Shown here in pieces: positions 1 to 10,838 of a stretch of DNA of 64,000 nucleotides. Below the pieces are notes generated by a model that was given only the letters and a program-made list of their open reading frames with translations, was not told the origin of the DNA and searched no databases. Within the stretch, counting starts at the first letter, position 1. Every line of letters begins with the position of its first letter. A program made the position numbers and the translations under genes. This DNA comes from Ryuthela nishihirai (lineage: Eukaryota; Arthropoda; Arachnida; Araneae; Heptathelidae): NCBI GenBank assembly GCA_038380435.1, contig JAWZYU010000025.1, positions 45,020,691 through 45,084,690 on the forward strand, read 5' to 3'.

Positions 1-325
1 ATTAGATGTGTGCGGTTTTTAATTGGTATAATATTTTTAGCTATTGAGGATTGAATACGTTCTATTTTTCTAATATTTGTTAAGTTGGTTGTACCATGTA
101 TCGTTATGGCATAATTTAAGAGGGACTCACAGATTGCTTTATAAAACATAATACATGTGTTGGTATCTATAATATATTGTAATTTATTTAATTTCAAAGC
201 ACAATGCCTTAACGTGCCGCTGATTTTCTCAGTATGAGCATTCCATCGTAGGGTGCTGTCGAGATGTAATCCTAGATATTTTATTGCATGTACTCTGTCA
301 ATTTTATGCATCCCAGTTATCTAGC

Positions 326-1188
326 TCAAAGAGAGATTCCTTTTTTTTTGCAGTTTAATTTGTGTGTTTTAATAATTAAGTTATTGTTAATTTTGAAACC
401 AGAAGAATGAAAAGTCATCCATTTGGTTTTATTGCTATTTAGATGAAGTTTATTAGAGTTTAACCATCGTTTAACAATATTAAAGTCTCTTTGTATATGT
501 TTAACCGCATCTTCTTCCAATTTGTTTATATTAATTAAAACTATATCATCTGCATATAAAAAACATAGTACTATTTAGTTTCAATTTTGTTAAGTCATTT
601 ATGTAAATTGGAAATAAAAGTAGGCCTAAAACTATTTCCTTGAGGAACACCGAATTTAATTTGGCGCTTTTCGCTGTAGGTGTTGCTAATTTTAGTTACC
701 GTAAATCTATTTGATAAGCAGCTTTGAAACCAATGTAATGCATTTCCCCTAATTCCGTACTTTTCTAATTTATGTAGAATAATGTCATGATCCAAAGTGT
801 CAAAGGCTTTCTGTAAGTCTAAAAACCCTGCAACGGCCCTGTCACCTCTATTTAGTGACATCTAGACTAAATCAGTAAATTTCGTTAGTAAGTTCACGGT
901 ACATTCCCCCTTTTGGAACACATAGTGATTTTTACTGAGAATGTTATGTTTACTAAGAAATTTATATCAGGTATTGTAAAAATATTTTTCCAATATTTTA
1001 TGTACAGAAGATAAAATAGCAATGGGCCTGTAATTAATTATAATTGACTTTGCACCAGTTGAAATACTTCCGTTAACTATTTCTTTTATGACATCAGCAA
1101 ATACCTCGATACAGTTTTTAATGTGTTTGATTTGTATATTGTCATATCCAGAGGATTTGTTATCATTTAAAGATTTTATTATATCCAA
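326..1188 (-). pseudogene. reverse transcriptase domain of CR1/Jockey-like LINE
   Basis: Would copy element RNA into DNA at a nicked target. The fragment at 967-1188 holds the N-terminal fingers region (NKSSGYDNI and INYRPIAILSSVHKILEK). The fragment at 595-861 holds the first catalytic aspartate (GFLDLQKAFDTLDHDII) and the FGVPQG turn. The catalytic YADD box lies in another frame at about 545-556, and the thumb region follows at 326-520 (WLNSNKLHLNSNKT). The parts are in the correct order but in several frames, so at least two frameshifts separate them. No intact polymerase can be made. Confidence 0.82.
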
Positions 1189-1264
1189 AATATCTATCCT
1201 ATTTACAGGAGGTATATAAATTGAGTTTTTGTTTGTAGTGTTATTGTTTGTTTCAAATTCAACA

Positions 1265-1621
1265 TCAGGTTCTTGCTGGATTTCTCTTATGGGTAAAATT
1301 AACGAGCAATATTACATTGTTAAATTTATTTGCAATTTGTAAAGGTATTAAACTTTTAGACATATTCCTAATGATAGTTTCGTCAACAGATCTTATTTTT
1401 TTAGCCTCTAGTGCTTGATGGATTAATTCCCATGTTTGTCTCATATCATTTCTATTTAACGCAAATTGTTCTTTATAAAAATTTTGTTTCTGATTTCCGA
1501 TTTTAGCTGTAACTAAATTGCACCGATGTTTATACTCATTTTCATACCTATCAGTTTTTGCCTTATTTTTATATTTTATCCAAGCCTTATCTCTACGCTG
1601 CATTAAATTGATAATATCCAC
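1265..1621 (-). pseudogene. linker between endonuclease and reverse transcriptase (LINE)
   Basis: A 118-residue lysine-rich open stretch with RDKAWIKYK near the start. This resembles the basic region that follows the endonuclease in CR1/Jockey ORF2 (order: endonuclease, KxxR linker, RT). It has no catalytic motif and is recognised mainly from its position between the two enzyme domains. It belongs to the same dead element. Confidence 0.6.
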
Positions 1622-1745
1622 TGTGATCCACTGTTTGGAGCATTACGGTTATTCAGATGCTCTAAATTTTTATGCGGTTTTGGTTTGAATCGGTATTTGT
1701 TTGTGTTCGATGAGTTTTTGTTATATTTAGACCAGTCCATTAAGA

Positions 1746-2255
1746 TTATTTTCCTTTCGATATTTTTTTGCTCATAATACCAGTTAATTTTCGTTGTTCT
1801 GATATCGGTTGAGACTTTTCCATAGAGTTTTTCATCTTTTGATCCAAATATAGCTGCAATGAGATAATGATCAGCGATCTTGAAATCATAGTTTTAGACA
1901 TAATTTTCCCATCTAATTTTACATTTATATGGTCGATATTTGTGAGGCATAAATTGTTACTTACTACTTCTTGTCTAGTTACGTCACTAATTAAGAGATC
2001 ATATCCCATCTCAGCTAAAATATTTACAAACATTTCGACACCATGTTTTTAAACATTTAGTGCATCACGATTAAAATCTCCTACTATTATATGATTATGT
2101 GTTTTAACAGTATGTTCTAAAAATTCATGGAAATTGATTAAGAAATGGTTTATATCTGTGCTTGGTGACCTGTATAGGGCTAATATATTATAAATTGTTT
2201 CGCCTTTTATAACTCTCAGATATGGCGTTTCTTCAGGCAGAATATTAACACTCAT
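1746..2255 (-). pseudogene. apurinic-type endonuclease domain of LINE ORF2
   Basis: Would nick target DNA for target-primed reverse transcription. The 2049-2255 piece shows an ALYRSPSTDINHF strand and an IIVGDFNRDALN motif, which contains the conserved GDFN metal-site aspartate. The 1746-2033 piece continues with ILAEMGYDLLI and TNIDHI. The C-terminal SDH box near 1875 reads ADH in a third frame. Frames change between the pieces, so the domain is broken. Confidence 0.75.
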
Positions 2256-2863
2256 TTTCTCAACTGATACTGTGTTTCTGTATCAGTAATTATTCCCCGT
2301 TTCCCTTTCTTGAGAGTACATCAGAAATTTCCTCAAAGTTGCTTAATTTATAGAATTTTTTTATCATTGGTAATGTTAGTTTCGGTTAAAATTATTATGT
2401 CCAGGTGTTGTATGAAATCTGCAATATTAACATTAAAGACATCCCAGTGTTTTCTTAAGCTCCGTATGTTAACATATATTAAACCCAGATGGTTGCTGCT
2501 TTTAATTTTTTTTTTGTGATGAAAACCAATTTTCTGCTTTAGTGACCTGCTTCAGTTAACTTATATTCAGTTTACGTAATTTTCTGCTTCAGTTGACATT
2601 TCCTTTAGTATCTAAATCAAGGTAATTTAGTTCACTAAACATAACGAATGAAAAGAAATATAACTAAATAACTTAATAAAAGAAATTGTAACATATCAAA
2701 ATCAATTAACATATTTGCATGTATTACTTTCACCCGTTCACCTTTCCTCAGCATGATCTATCATTTGTACACCACACATATTTGTAGCTTTTGGCCTTAG
2801 CCAGGGTCCTCGTTTTCCAGAAAATTTCCCTGTTGATCGCTGTTAGGTTTTCGTTCATATAAA

Positions 2864-3740
2864 TTAGAGATTCACATCAATAGGAGATTCCGTATCGTCT
2901 ACGTCAGCATTCGTAGTTGTGAATTTGTTCCTTCGTTTGGCCATCCACTCATCTCGCTGAACCCTTGATTTGAATTGGGCTATGATGACTGGGATTTTTG
3001 ACTGGGATTGATGTCTTATTTCTTGATGGCAATCTGTGTATGGCTTTAAGGATTTGCTCATTAAACTGTTCAGTTTTCAAGGTTCGTGATATTTTTGTCA
3101 TAATTCCTTTAGAGAGTTTCCGTCTTCTTGGTTTGTATAGCAATGCCATGCAATTCGATGTTTCGATTTTTTCCGTACTGATTCAGATCGTTTATGTGTT
3201 GTTTCATTTGCATTCCTTCTTTAGCTGGCTCTGTGTGCAAATTCTGAATAGCCACAAACGTATTTCTTAGTTCTGTTTGTTTATTCTCCTGTTCTTCCAG
3301 TTTGTTTAAAATTAAATCGTATTTTTCCGAAAAAAATTCGACAGATTTCCTTAAATCCCTTACTTCGTTTTTTAATTCTCAAATTTTGGTCAACAAAGTC
3401 CAAAATTCGTTTTTCTCAAGTTCCGAATTGTCTCCGATTAACATGTCTAAAGTCGCTTTTGGTTTGTTTCGATGAACTTACATTTGCAACATAACCAGGC
3501 ATTCTCCTTTTCTAGGGACAGCTTTTTGTAATTTTTCTCCGTTGTGCCCGAACAAATGAAATGCAGTTTGCCTTTGCATCCGCTGCAAACTCTGCATTCG
3601 GTGTTAGGTGTTACTGCTTCTCCACATCTCTTGCAAATTGGAGTGATTGTTGTGAGCAGAAACAATATGCCTCTGGCAAAAGACCACTGGCGGAAAAAGC
3701 AAGGAGGAGGCCACCCGCGGCAACAGGGAGGGTGGAGCAT
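2864..3740 (-). pseudogene. LINE ORF1: PHD-type zinc finger plus C-terminal domain
   Basis: At 3447-3740 the minus strand encodes a cysteine/histidine array (CKRCGEAVT, CRVCSGCKGKLHFIC, then WLCCKC) with PHD-finger spacing, as found at the N terminus of CR1-group ORF1 proteins. At 2864-3149 the downstream part reads IIAQFKSRVQRDEWMAKRR, resembling the conserved C-terminal ORF1 domain of the same elements. The region between (3150-3447) is frame-shifted and polar. ORF1 proteins bind element RNA and act as chaperones; this copy is broken. Confidence 0.68.
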
Positions 3741-3799
3741 TTAGTCCAAAAGTTCAGTCTCATTGATCTTTGGCAGTACACAGCACAGAAAGCACTGTA

Positions 3800-4534
3800 C
3801 AGTCGCTCAAAAAAGTATCGGAACACTGTGGTTGATTACAGAATTCAGATAAAATATCTGGCAACGATTTTTTCAGAAATTAGTGATCTGGCAAACTTCC
3901 TGTCACGTGATTACAGAATTCAGGAAAAATATCTGGAGCGTGTACAACAACTGTACACGCTCCAGTTACCTTTCACAGCAAACTGGAGCGTGTGCAGTTA
4001 GTGCACACGCTCCAGTTTGCTGTGAACGGTAACTGCATACGCTCAATATTTCCGTGAGTGAGCCCACACGATCTAGTATCAAAATAATATGACCACCTAC
4101 AGTCGCTCAAAAAAGTATCCGAACACTATGGTTGATTAAAGAATTCAGAAAAAATATCTTGCAACAATTTTTTTTAGAAATTATTGATCTGGCAACCTTC
4201 GTGTCACGTGATTACAGAATTCAGGAAAAATATCTGGAGCGTGTACAGCAACTGTACACGCTCCAGTTACCGTTCACAGCAAACTGGAGCGTGTGCAGTG
4301 ACTGCACACGCTCCAGTTTGCTGTGAACGGTAACTGCACACGCTCAATATTTCCGTGAGTGAGCCCACACGATCTAGTATCAAAATAATTTTTTTAGAAA
4401 TTAGTGATCTGGCAACTTCGTGTCACGTGACACGAAAGTTGCCAGATCACTAATTTCTAAAAAAAATCGTTGCCAGATATTTTTTCTGAATTCTGTAATC
4501 AACCATAGTGTTCCGATACTTTTTTGAGCGACTG
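3800..4534. mobile_element. Family M: palindromic Tc1-type MITE, two-unit copy
   Basis: Bounded by inverted CAGTCGCTC / GAGCGACTG ends, each next to a TA (3798-3799 and 4535-4536), the Tc1/mariner signature. There is no coding capacity. A second left-type end (CCTACAGTCGCTC) occurs inside at about 4098, so the copy is two direct units closed by one inverted end. Inside are a 33-bp hairpin starting CTGGAGCGTG, a roughly 69-bp hairpin starting GTTACC.TTCACAG, and a long palindrome centred on CACGTG near 4429. Confidence 0.88.
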
Positions 4535-4675
4535 TACACGGAGACTGACGTCGGGAACGGGTAGGAGCTATAAAGGTTAATAGCACTTACAGGTCCGACT
4601 ACTAATACATTACTTAATTACAACAAAATGCTAAGCAATTGGAAATAATGCATTGCCAGGACTCTACATGGCTTC
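4535..4675. other. Spacer between family M and SINE-A
   Basis: Short non-repetitive sequence after the MITE. No ORF or RNA gene was seen. Confidence 0.5.
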
Positions 4676-5062
4676 CGGTTGGGTTCTTTTACCTCTGAGC
4701 GGAACTTTTTACACACAAGTCATAAGAGCACACAGGGAACACAGGGCACACAGGTCATAAGGACTCAGAGAAAGTTGTGGAGAGGGAACCCACTGGACAG
4801 CTGATGGGAGACAGATGGCAACCTCTCATCAAGGCCATCCAGCGTGTTCTTTAACATGCATAGGGTATGGCTCTCTCCTACACATGGGCAATGTCCCATC
4901 CGATGGGCGGCGACCTTTATTAGCCCATCGGTGTTCCCCTACTGACCGAGGGCAAGGCGGAGAGTTTTGCTGAGATAAATCTCCCAGGCGGGACTCGAAC
5001 ATGGGAACTGAGCCGACCGGCGAGGAGAACTGAGCTACTCTCCTCTCCGGTCTTTCAAGTCT
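4676..5062 (-). mobile_element. SINE family A (tRNA-derived), nearly full length
   Basis: Reverse complement of the SINE at 27808-28243. The tRNA-like head lies at the right (about 4990-5060) with a B-box match GGGACTCGAACATGGG on this strand. The body contains the CCATCCGATGGG core and the ACCTCTGAGCGG tail. An A/C-rich insertion (about 4712-4762) interrupts the tail. The GATGGGACGTTAA-type core resembles the conserved SINE core reported across invertebrates (from memory). Confidence 0.85.
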
Positions 5063-5236
5063 CTTCAACTTTGGAAACTGGTTGAGCATTGTATCTGGTC
5101 TATTTCGTTAGATTTTTACACAATTGTAGAAAGCTCAGTCCGGATCACGGCCCAATGATTTAAAAACATTTTTATCTTCCACAAAAGAAAGCACTTCTTA
5201 TTTATGTCGGTAGAGAGTCTATTGCAGTTGAGGCAA

Positions 5237-5472
5237 CAATTTCTAAATGTAACGCTCACAATTAAGCAGAACCTATTGGTTATAAAATTAATTCGACTTT
5301 TATTTCACTATAACCTGTTTGACATTGCCTGCCCACCGCATCCTAGGTCACCCCCAATTTCTAAATGTAACGCTCACAATTAAGCAGAACCTATTGGTTA
5401 TAAAATTAATTCGACTTTTATTTCACTATAACCTGTTTGACATTGCCTGCCCACCGCATCCTAGGTCACCCC
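5237..5472. repeat. 118-bp direct tandem duplication
   Basis: Two near-identical 118-bp units (5237-5354 and 5355-5472). Each starts CAATTTCTAAATG and ends in the RTE 3' segment CCGCATCCTAGGTCACC. A third CAATTTCT at 5473-5480 begins the onward sequence, so an 8-bp microhomology flanks the duplicated unit. Confidence 0.92.
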
Positions 5473-6419
5473 CAATTTCTGAGGCCTTTAGGCACACTGT
5501 TCATAACCCTATTCGCCAATCTATAATTATCCATACGGGCAACATGGCCAAACCAACGCAGTCTCTCTCTGCACAATATGCTGCTTAAAGGAGGTTGCAG
5601 ACTCTTTTGCCTAACCTCATCATTAGTTACAAAGTTAAACCACCTAATACTCGAGATACTACGTAAGCATCTAGAATCAAAAGCATCTAGTTTCCTGTTA
5701 TCTTGTTTACAAAGTGTCCAAGTTTCACTACCATAACTAACCCTAGAAAGAACCAAACTATTATACAGTCTAATTTTAGTCTTTAGGTGTATACGCCTAT
5801 TTCTCCACACTCTCCATAGATTCTTAAAAGTCCCGGCAGCAATCCCTATTCGTCTGTTAATCTCATGTCGCACATCACCAGTATCTGTTACATAGCTCCA
5901 AGGATAATTAAACTGTGACACCTGCTCAAGACTGCAACCATTCAGATTAACTGAATCACAGTGTGCCTGACCTATTTTCATCACTTTAGTTTTCTCTCTG
6001 TTTATAACCAAACCTACTCTACTACCAGTCTCATCAACAGCTCGAATGAAAGAGTTCATCTCATCAACATCGTTTGCCAAAAGGGCTAAATCATCAGCAT
6101 AATCTAAATCAGAAATTTTCGTATCTCCAGCCCATTTAAGGCCAAAATCTTTCCCTTGAAGTGAATATCGCATAACATAATCAATAACCAAGCTAAAGAG
6201 AAAAGGAGACAAAATGCACCCTTGTCGAACACCAGAAGTAATGCTAAACCAATTGCTACAAGCCTTACCAACTCTCACACACGACTCAGTGTTATTAGAG
6301 AGAGCTTTCATTATGTTAACTAACTTGTCTGGTATACCATATGATCTCACAATAAGCCACAAATTATGACGATCAACAGAGTCGAAAGCCTTTTTGAAAT
6401 CAACAAAGCTAGCAACCAA
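5466..6419 (-). pseudogene. RTE reverse transcriptase, palm to C terminus (copy 1)
   Basis: The longest open frame in the window (317 codons). It carries the catalytic core in order: FVDFKKAFDSVD (first Asp), GVRQGCILSPFLFSLV, then LDYADDLALLAND (catalytic YADD). After the palm come the thumb (LVINREKTKVMKIG, LKTKIRLYNSLVLSRVSYGSETWTL) and a C-terminal RLRWFGHVARMDNYRLANRV block typical of RTE-type elements. The frame opens inside the domain and ends near the duplicated 3' segment. The upstream fingers are separated by stops, so it is a fragment rather than a gene. Confidence 0.87.
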
Positions 6420-6523
6420 AGGCTTCTGAAACTCTAAACATTTCTCAAGCCTAACACAAGTTAGTTATCTGAACCACACATCCCCTACCACTTCTGAATC
6501 AACATTGCTCATAACATTCTGAA

Positions 6524-7513
6524 TCAACATTGCCTGTCAGTCAGATTCTTAATTCTATTAAGCACAATCATGCGAAGTACTTTACCTGGAACAGAGAGTA
6601 GGCTGATACCCCTATAGTTATCACAAGAACTGCGATCACCTTTTTTGAAAATAGGGATAATAATAGCTCTGGTAAAATCCTTAGGGACAATGCCTTTATC
6701 ATAGAAGATATTCAAAATTTCAATCATTTAAGTGGTAACCGAAACATTCCCAGCTCTAACCATTTCCGTTATAATTTCTTATACCCCTGGAGATTTATGA
6801 AGTTTAAGTTTAGAAATAGCCAAACTAACTTCAGCCTGCGTTACAGGCCCAACATTAAAGTTAGTAATGCATCTATCATCATTACAAACAATGGGAGTAG
6901 AACTAACTACATTATTTAGAACATCACTAAAATGCTCAACCCACCTAGTTATGACGGAATTCTCACCTTCTATAACCTTACCTTGTTTATCCTTCAATCC
7001 CTGTGTACCTGTCCGTTTTCCCTCACACAAAACATTAATTATCTGGTACAGCTCTCTGCTGTTGTGCTGTCTAACTGCGTCCTCAGCTTTGTCAGCCAAG
7101 CCCTGAAGCCAAAGATTCTTATCAGCAGCTAACTGATCCTTTACACGTTTATTAAGCTCTCTGTAATCCTTTCTATTAGGACTAGTAGGGTACTCATTAA
7201 GGACTTTCCTGCAGTTCCTTCTTTCTGAAATAAGCTCAAGTGACTTATCACTTAAATAATTCTGTCTCCTCTGCTCCTTTTTTCCTAAAAGAGTACTGTT
7301 AGTTTCCAAAAAAGCCTGTTTAAAATGGCCCCATTCTTCCTCAACTTCAGTATTAAGCAAACCATGACTGTCATAATGACTAAGTAACCTATCATGGTAA
7401 GCTTTAGCTCTAACTGGGTCTTTCAGAGCTTCAGTATTAAAGGTAAAATTTTTAACCCAGCTTTTTAAGTTTAAGTTGCAAGACACCTTTAACAAGGTAA
7501 TGGTCAGATCCAA
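6524..7513 (-). pseudogene. RTE linker and RT fingers region (copy 1)
   Basis: Two open pieces. 6779-7513 carries the helical linker (SELISERRNCRKVLNEY-type segment, LNKRVKDQLAADKNLW) and the start of the RT (ISKLKLHKSPGV). 6524-6727 carries the fingers motif (FTRAIIIPIFKKGD, NYRGISLLSVPGKVL). A stop and a frame change separate them from each other and from the palm at 5466-6419. Confidence 0.78.
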
Positions 7514-7580
7514 TTGCAGCTCCCCTATATGACCTGGTATTCCTAACCTGGTATATCTGACATACCTACTACACTACTGA

Positions 7581-8335
7581 CTAACCTGGTATTCCTGACC
7601 TGGTATTCCTATCCATTGTCATTGCAGTTACCAATACCAAAAGGCCTATTACTCCTCCCCGAAGGTCAGAGTCAGTACCAACTTTGGCATTGAAGTCACC
7701 TAGAACAAGGGTAATATCTCCTTTCTTGACAGAATTCAAAATATCCTGAAGTTGTCCGTAAAACCTATCCTTCTCATCCTCATCGGCATCCTTAGTGGGG
7801 CCATAACAGCAGATTATAACATTCAAGTCTTTAACGCTTGTCTGAAATTTTGCTGTAAGAAACCTTTTATTAATGCACTCATATCCTAGAAGAGCATCAT
7901 TAGCGTGTCTGCTGAGAAGACCCAAGCTTTGATGATGTTTATTGTCTTCCCTCCCTGAAAAGAGAAATTTAAGATTATTTTAAAGAATCTGATCTTTCTC
8001 TGTCCGTCTGTCTCTTGCAAGCCGAGAATATCTAAATTATAATGGTGGAATTCTTGTGTGAGGATATCAAGAGTAAAAGCTCTGTGCAGAGTCCTCACAT
8101 TCCAACTACCTATGGAGAGAAAATGGTTAGTGGGATGTTTAAAGAAACTATGTTTATTGAGAGAGGAAATGGCGACAATATCAAACAGCCCCCTAATCGC
8201 AGACATGGGGCAAAGACCCGTTCCCCCACCACTAAATGCTTCTCCCAATGTAGAATTTGACGATACCAATAGAAGCAAAGAGTTCAGGTGCCTGCGATGA
8301 CCTCTGCTCAAGATTAGCCACCAGCTGATAAACAT
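7581..8335 (-). pseudogene. RTE AP-type endonuclease (copy 1), internally deleted
   Basis: The target-nicking domain. 7886-8335 carries the start (GSWNVRTLHRAF, LDILGLQET, with the metal-binding Glu). 7581-7925 carries GLLSRHANDALLGY, CCYGPTKDADEDEKDRFYGQL and LVLGDFNAKVGTDSDL. The following segment, up to the SDH box, is missing and replaced by short CCTGGTATTCCT repeats at 7529-7610. Stops and a frame change lie between the two halves. Confidence 0.8.
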
Positions 8336-8470
8336 ATCCTGTGAATCTATTCACTTGGAGCTCTCAACCCACAAACAGACAGAAAACACAGCGGAGGATT
8401 TTCCCTCCACAGAAGCCCACCAGTGCAGCAAAATCGGGATCCATAATCAAGCTCAGAGTCATAATTCTGT

Positions 8471-8640
8471 TCATGTTGGTATATATATATATGGTCGTTA
8501 CCAACATATTATCGAGATTAACAAGACGATTTTGATTGATTGACGTCTGACAGGGGATCGCGCTAACTCTAACTGTGATGCATAAAAGGTACAGCTGTGA
8601 AAATTTGCACTTAAGGGTAATCTGTGCACAGATCTGGAAA
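8471..8640. other. (TA)n run and spacer
   Basis: A short TATATATATA run at about 8481-8491 marks the broken 5' end of RTE copy 1. Nothing coding was seen. Confidence 0.5.
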
Positions 8641-9020
8641 ACACTCCGAAATCTGACCTCAGGAATGTCCATCGAGGTCAAATGGGTGTTACGCAGAAGT
8701 TACACCACGATCTACAAGTGCTAGAAACATGAAAATTGGTGTCGGAGTGTGTTTCGGGTTTCAGTACTCAGAAATCTTACGAAATATCAGATCCAGGGAG
8801 TCCTTCCAGTTCAAAGGTCAAATTTAGATCTATCGGTGTTAGACAGCTAAAAATAGGTAGTACTTTAACTTCCTATTATTACAATTATAGTTTATTATTA
8901 GAGTTCCTAAGAGTATTTTATGTCGTAGATCTCAGAAATTATGTCAAATTTTGGTTGTTATGGGTCCTTTGAGGTCAAAGGTCAAATGGCGATATACCGG
9001 TGCTGGATAGCTAAACTCTG
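8640..9020 (+). repeat. Degenerate tandem repeat containing AGGTCA direct repeats
   Basis: Three imperfect units of roughly 130-160 bp (beginning near 8640, 8768 and 8928) share a block running from a CAGAAATCTT/CAGAAATTAT start, through GGTCAAAT, to a CGGTG..GATAGCTAAA end. Two units hold AGGTCA-type half-sites spaced by one base (8808-8820 and 8972-8984). Confidence 0.6.
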
Positions 9021-9309
9021 GTCAAACAGGGGTCGGAGTTAAGGGCCAGAAAACAATCGGTGTCTTCGTCACCGACTAATTTCTAATTTCATATTTTTTT
9101 TATTCTCGGAGTTGTATGGTCCGCATTGTTCCCATTTGCTTCCTGATTCTTCTCCCTTACTTCTATGGACTCTTCGCCGTTTCTTCTTGGAACAACTGCA
9201 CTTTAGAGGACTCCATGTTACATTCGCACATTTCTACTCACTTAGTGCAATAGATTAGAATGAAATTGAGCAATTTAACTGAATTTTGTGTTGATTAAGA
9301 TGTTAAGCG
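9021..9309. other. Spacer without recognised feature
   Basis: AT-rich sequence between the tandem repeat and the SINE. I see no gene or RNA signature. Confidence 0.5.
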
Positions 9310-9549
9310 TAAAACAAATTGTTCGATGTATGGTGCACCTCTGGAAAGAGGCTCAGTCGATGGTGCTCCAGGCTCAAAATCTTCAGTTCCCAGGTTCGAG
9401 TCCCAGCTGTATCAGAGTTGAGATTTATCAGGTGCTAACTAATACCCTGCCATCGGTGAGAAAGATGACACTGAGGGGCTCGGGAAGATCGCCGCCCGTC
9501 GAATGATCCATTAAGCCATGGCCGTCCGCAGGAGAGCCACACCTTTGTA

Positions 9550-10182
9550 CAGTCGCTCAAAAAAGTATCCGAACACTATGGTTGATTACAGAATTCAGAA
9601 AAATTATCTGGAGCGTGTACAGCAACTGTACACGCTCCAGTTACCGTTCACAGCAAACTGGAGCGTGTACAGTAACTGCACACGCTCCAGTTTGCTGTGA
9701 ACGGTAACTGCACACGCTCAATATTTCCGTGAGTGAGCCCACACGATCTAGGTCTTTGTAAACTCACACGATCCAATGTGCTGTGAACATTAACCGCAAC
9801 CGCTCCAGTTTACTGTGAACGGTAACTGCACACGCTCAATATTTCCGTGAGTGAGCCCACACGATCTAGGTCTTTGTGAGCTCACACGATCCAATGTGCT
9901 GTGAACATTAACCGCAACCGTTCCAGTTTGCTGTGAACGGTAACTGCCACGCTCCATATTCATTGCATTATATATATTAAAAAATATCCGAACACTATGG
10001 TTGATTACATTATTCAGAAAAAATATCTGGCAACGATATTTTTAGAAATTAGTGATCTGGCAACCTTCGTGCCACGTGACACGAAGGTTGCCAGATCACT
10101 AATTTCTAAAAATGTCGTTGCCAGATATTTTTTCTGAATAATGTAATCAACCATAGTGTTCGGATACTTTTTTGAGCGACTG
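9550..10182. mobile_element. Family M palindromic MITE inside SINE-A
   Basis: Starts CAGTCGCTC after TA (9548-9549) and ends GAGCGACTG before TA (10183-10184). It contains the 33-bp and 69-bp hairpins and, near 10078, the CACGTG-centred palindrome. A sub-block around the phrase AGCCCACACGATCTAGGTC is repeated in tandem at about 9735-9935. No coding sequence. Confidence 0.9.
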
Positions 10183-10278
10183 TACGCCAGAGAATACAGT
10201 TAATAACGCTGAAAGGGAAACAAACATCTGTCTCTTAACTGCTGTCTATTGGATCCCCTTCTCCATCTTCTCTGAGAC

Positions 10279-10752
10279 CAGGGGGGATGGGAGAGCCCCC
10301 CCCTCCCAAAGTAAATCGGAGTTGACAAAATTCGAAGTGACTTGGTAAAATCCAGGTGAGTTGTGAAAATTGGGATTCGTTTTATGAAATTAATGAGAGA
10401 GCATAAAACTGAGATAACTTGTCAAAATCTTGGGGAGCTGGCAAAATTCGAAGTGACTTGGTGCAATTCAGTTTAGATGTAAAAATTGGGATTTTTTTTT
10501 TCTTTGTAAAATTATGGCGAGGTGACAAAATCGAGGCAACTTGGCAAGATCTAGGGGAGTTGGCAAAATCGAAGCAAATTGCAAAATCTTGTAGGGCTAT
10601 CACCCCACCTTACGGAACGAAATCCTACGTCTGACAGAGACAATTAAATTATATGCACTTATTTTCTCAGTTGGCAAAATTTTATCTCCGAGCTGGAAAT
10701 TTTTCGCTCCCCCCCCCCCCGCGCAAACAATAGTCTCTCCGCTAGGCCCCTG
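10279..10752 (+). mobile_element. hAT-type non-autonomous element, short copy
   Basis: Flanked by the 8-bp direct repeat TCTGAGAC (10271-10278 and 10753-10760), the hAT target-site size. The ends are CAGGGGGGATGGG and GCTAGGCCCCTG, short imperfect inverted repeats. The interior is a degenerate minisatellite of GTTGGCAAAATC-like units, the same as in the 13520 element. No transposase. Confidence 0.85.
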
Positions 10753-10838
10753 TCTGAGACTTTTTGGTTTTGAGATCTGGCTATTTAACCCATTGTATAC
10801 ATAAAAGTACCATTGAAAGGTAAAACTCTCCAGTCAAC

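Larger units (their letters stand above)
1..3797 (-). mobile_element. CR1/Jockey-like LINE, decayed, 5' end at right
   Basis: Read on the minus strand this holds, in order, a PHD-finger ORF1, an AP-endonuclease and a reverse transcriptase, the layout of CR1/Jockey-type non-LTR retrotransposons. The frames are broken by many stops and shifts, so the copy is dead. The 5' end appears near 3740-3797, where a GC-rich stretch is followed by a family M insertion. The 3' end lies beyond the left edge of the window. Assignment to CR1 rather than Jockey is tentative and rests on the PHD-type ORF1. Confidence 0.8.
5310..8470 (-). mobile_element. RTE/BovB-like LINE, copy 1
   Basis: Minus-strand copy with endonuclease at the right and reverse transcriptase at the left. 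The assignment rests on the endonuclease type (SWNVRTL, LGLQET, GDFNAKVG), the lack of RNase H, the C-terminal SYGSETWTL / RWFGHVARMD block, and the trinucleotide-repeat 3' tails seen in sister copies. This copy lacks the last 100 or so bases and the tail. Its 5' end stops in the leader near a (TA)n run at 8470. Confidence 0.85.
9310..10838 (+). mobile_element. SINE family A copy split by two DNA transposons
   Basis: The tRNA-like head is at 9335-9415 (GAGGCTCAGTCGATGG A-box region, CAGGTTCGAGTCCC B box). The body runs to 9547, resumes at 10183-10278 (CATCTGTCTCTTAACTGCTG) and ends at 10753-10838 (ATCTGGCTATTTAACCCA). The gaps are filled by a family M element (9550-10182, TA duplication) and a hAT-type element (10279-10752, 8-bp duplication). 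Excising both restores the order seen in the intact copy at 27808. Confidence 0.88.

Noticed and set aside
9518..9700. Recurrent ORF of about 60 codons containing LERVQQLYTLQLPF (also at 3561, 4132, 30220, 30515)
   Set aside because: It is read through the family M palindromes, appears in both orientations and has no start context. Non-coding MITE sequence.
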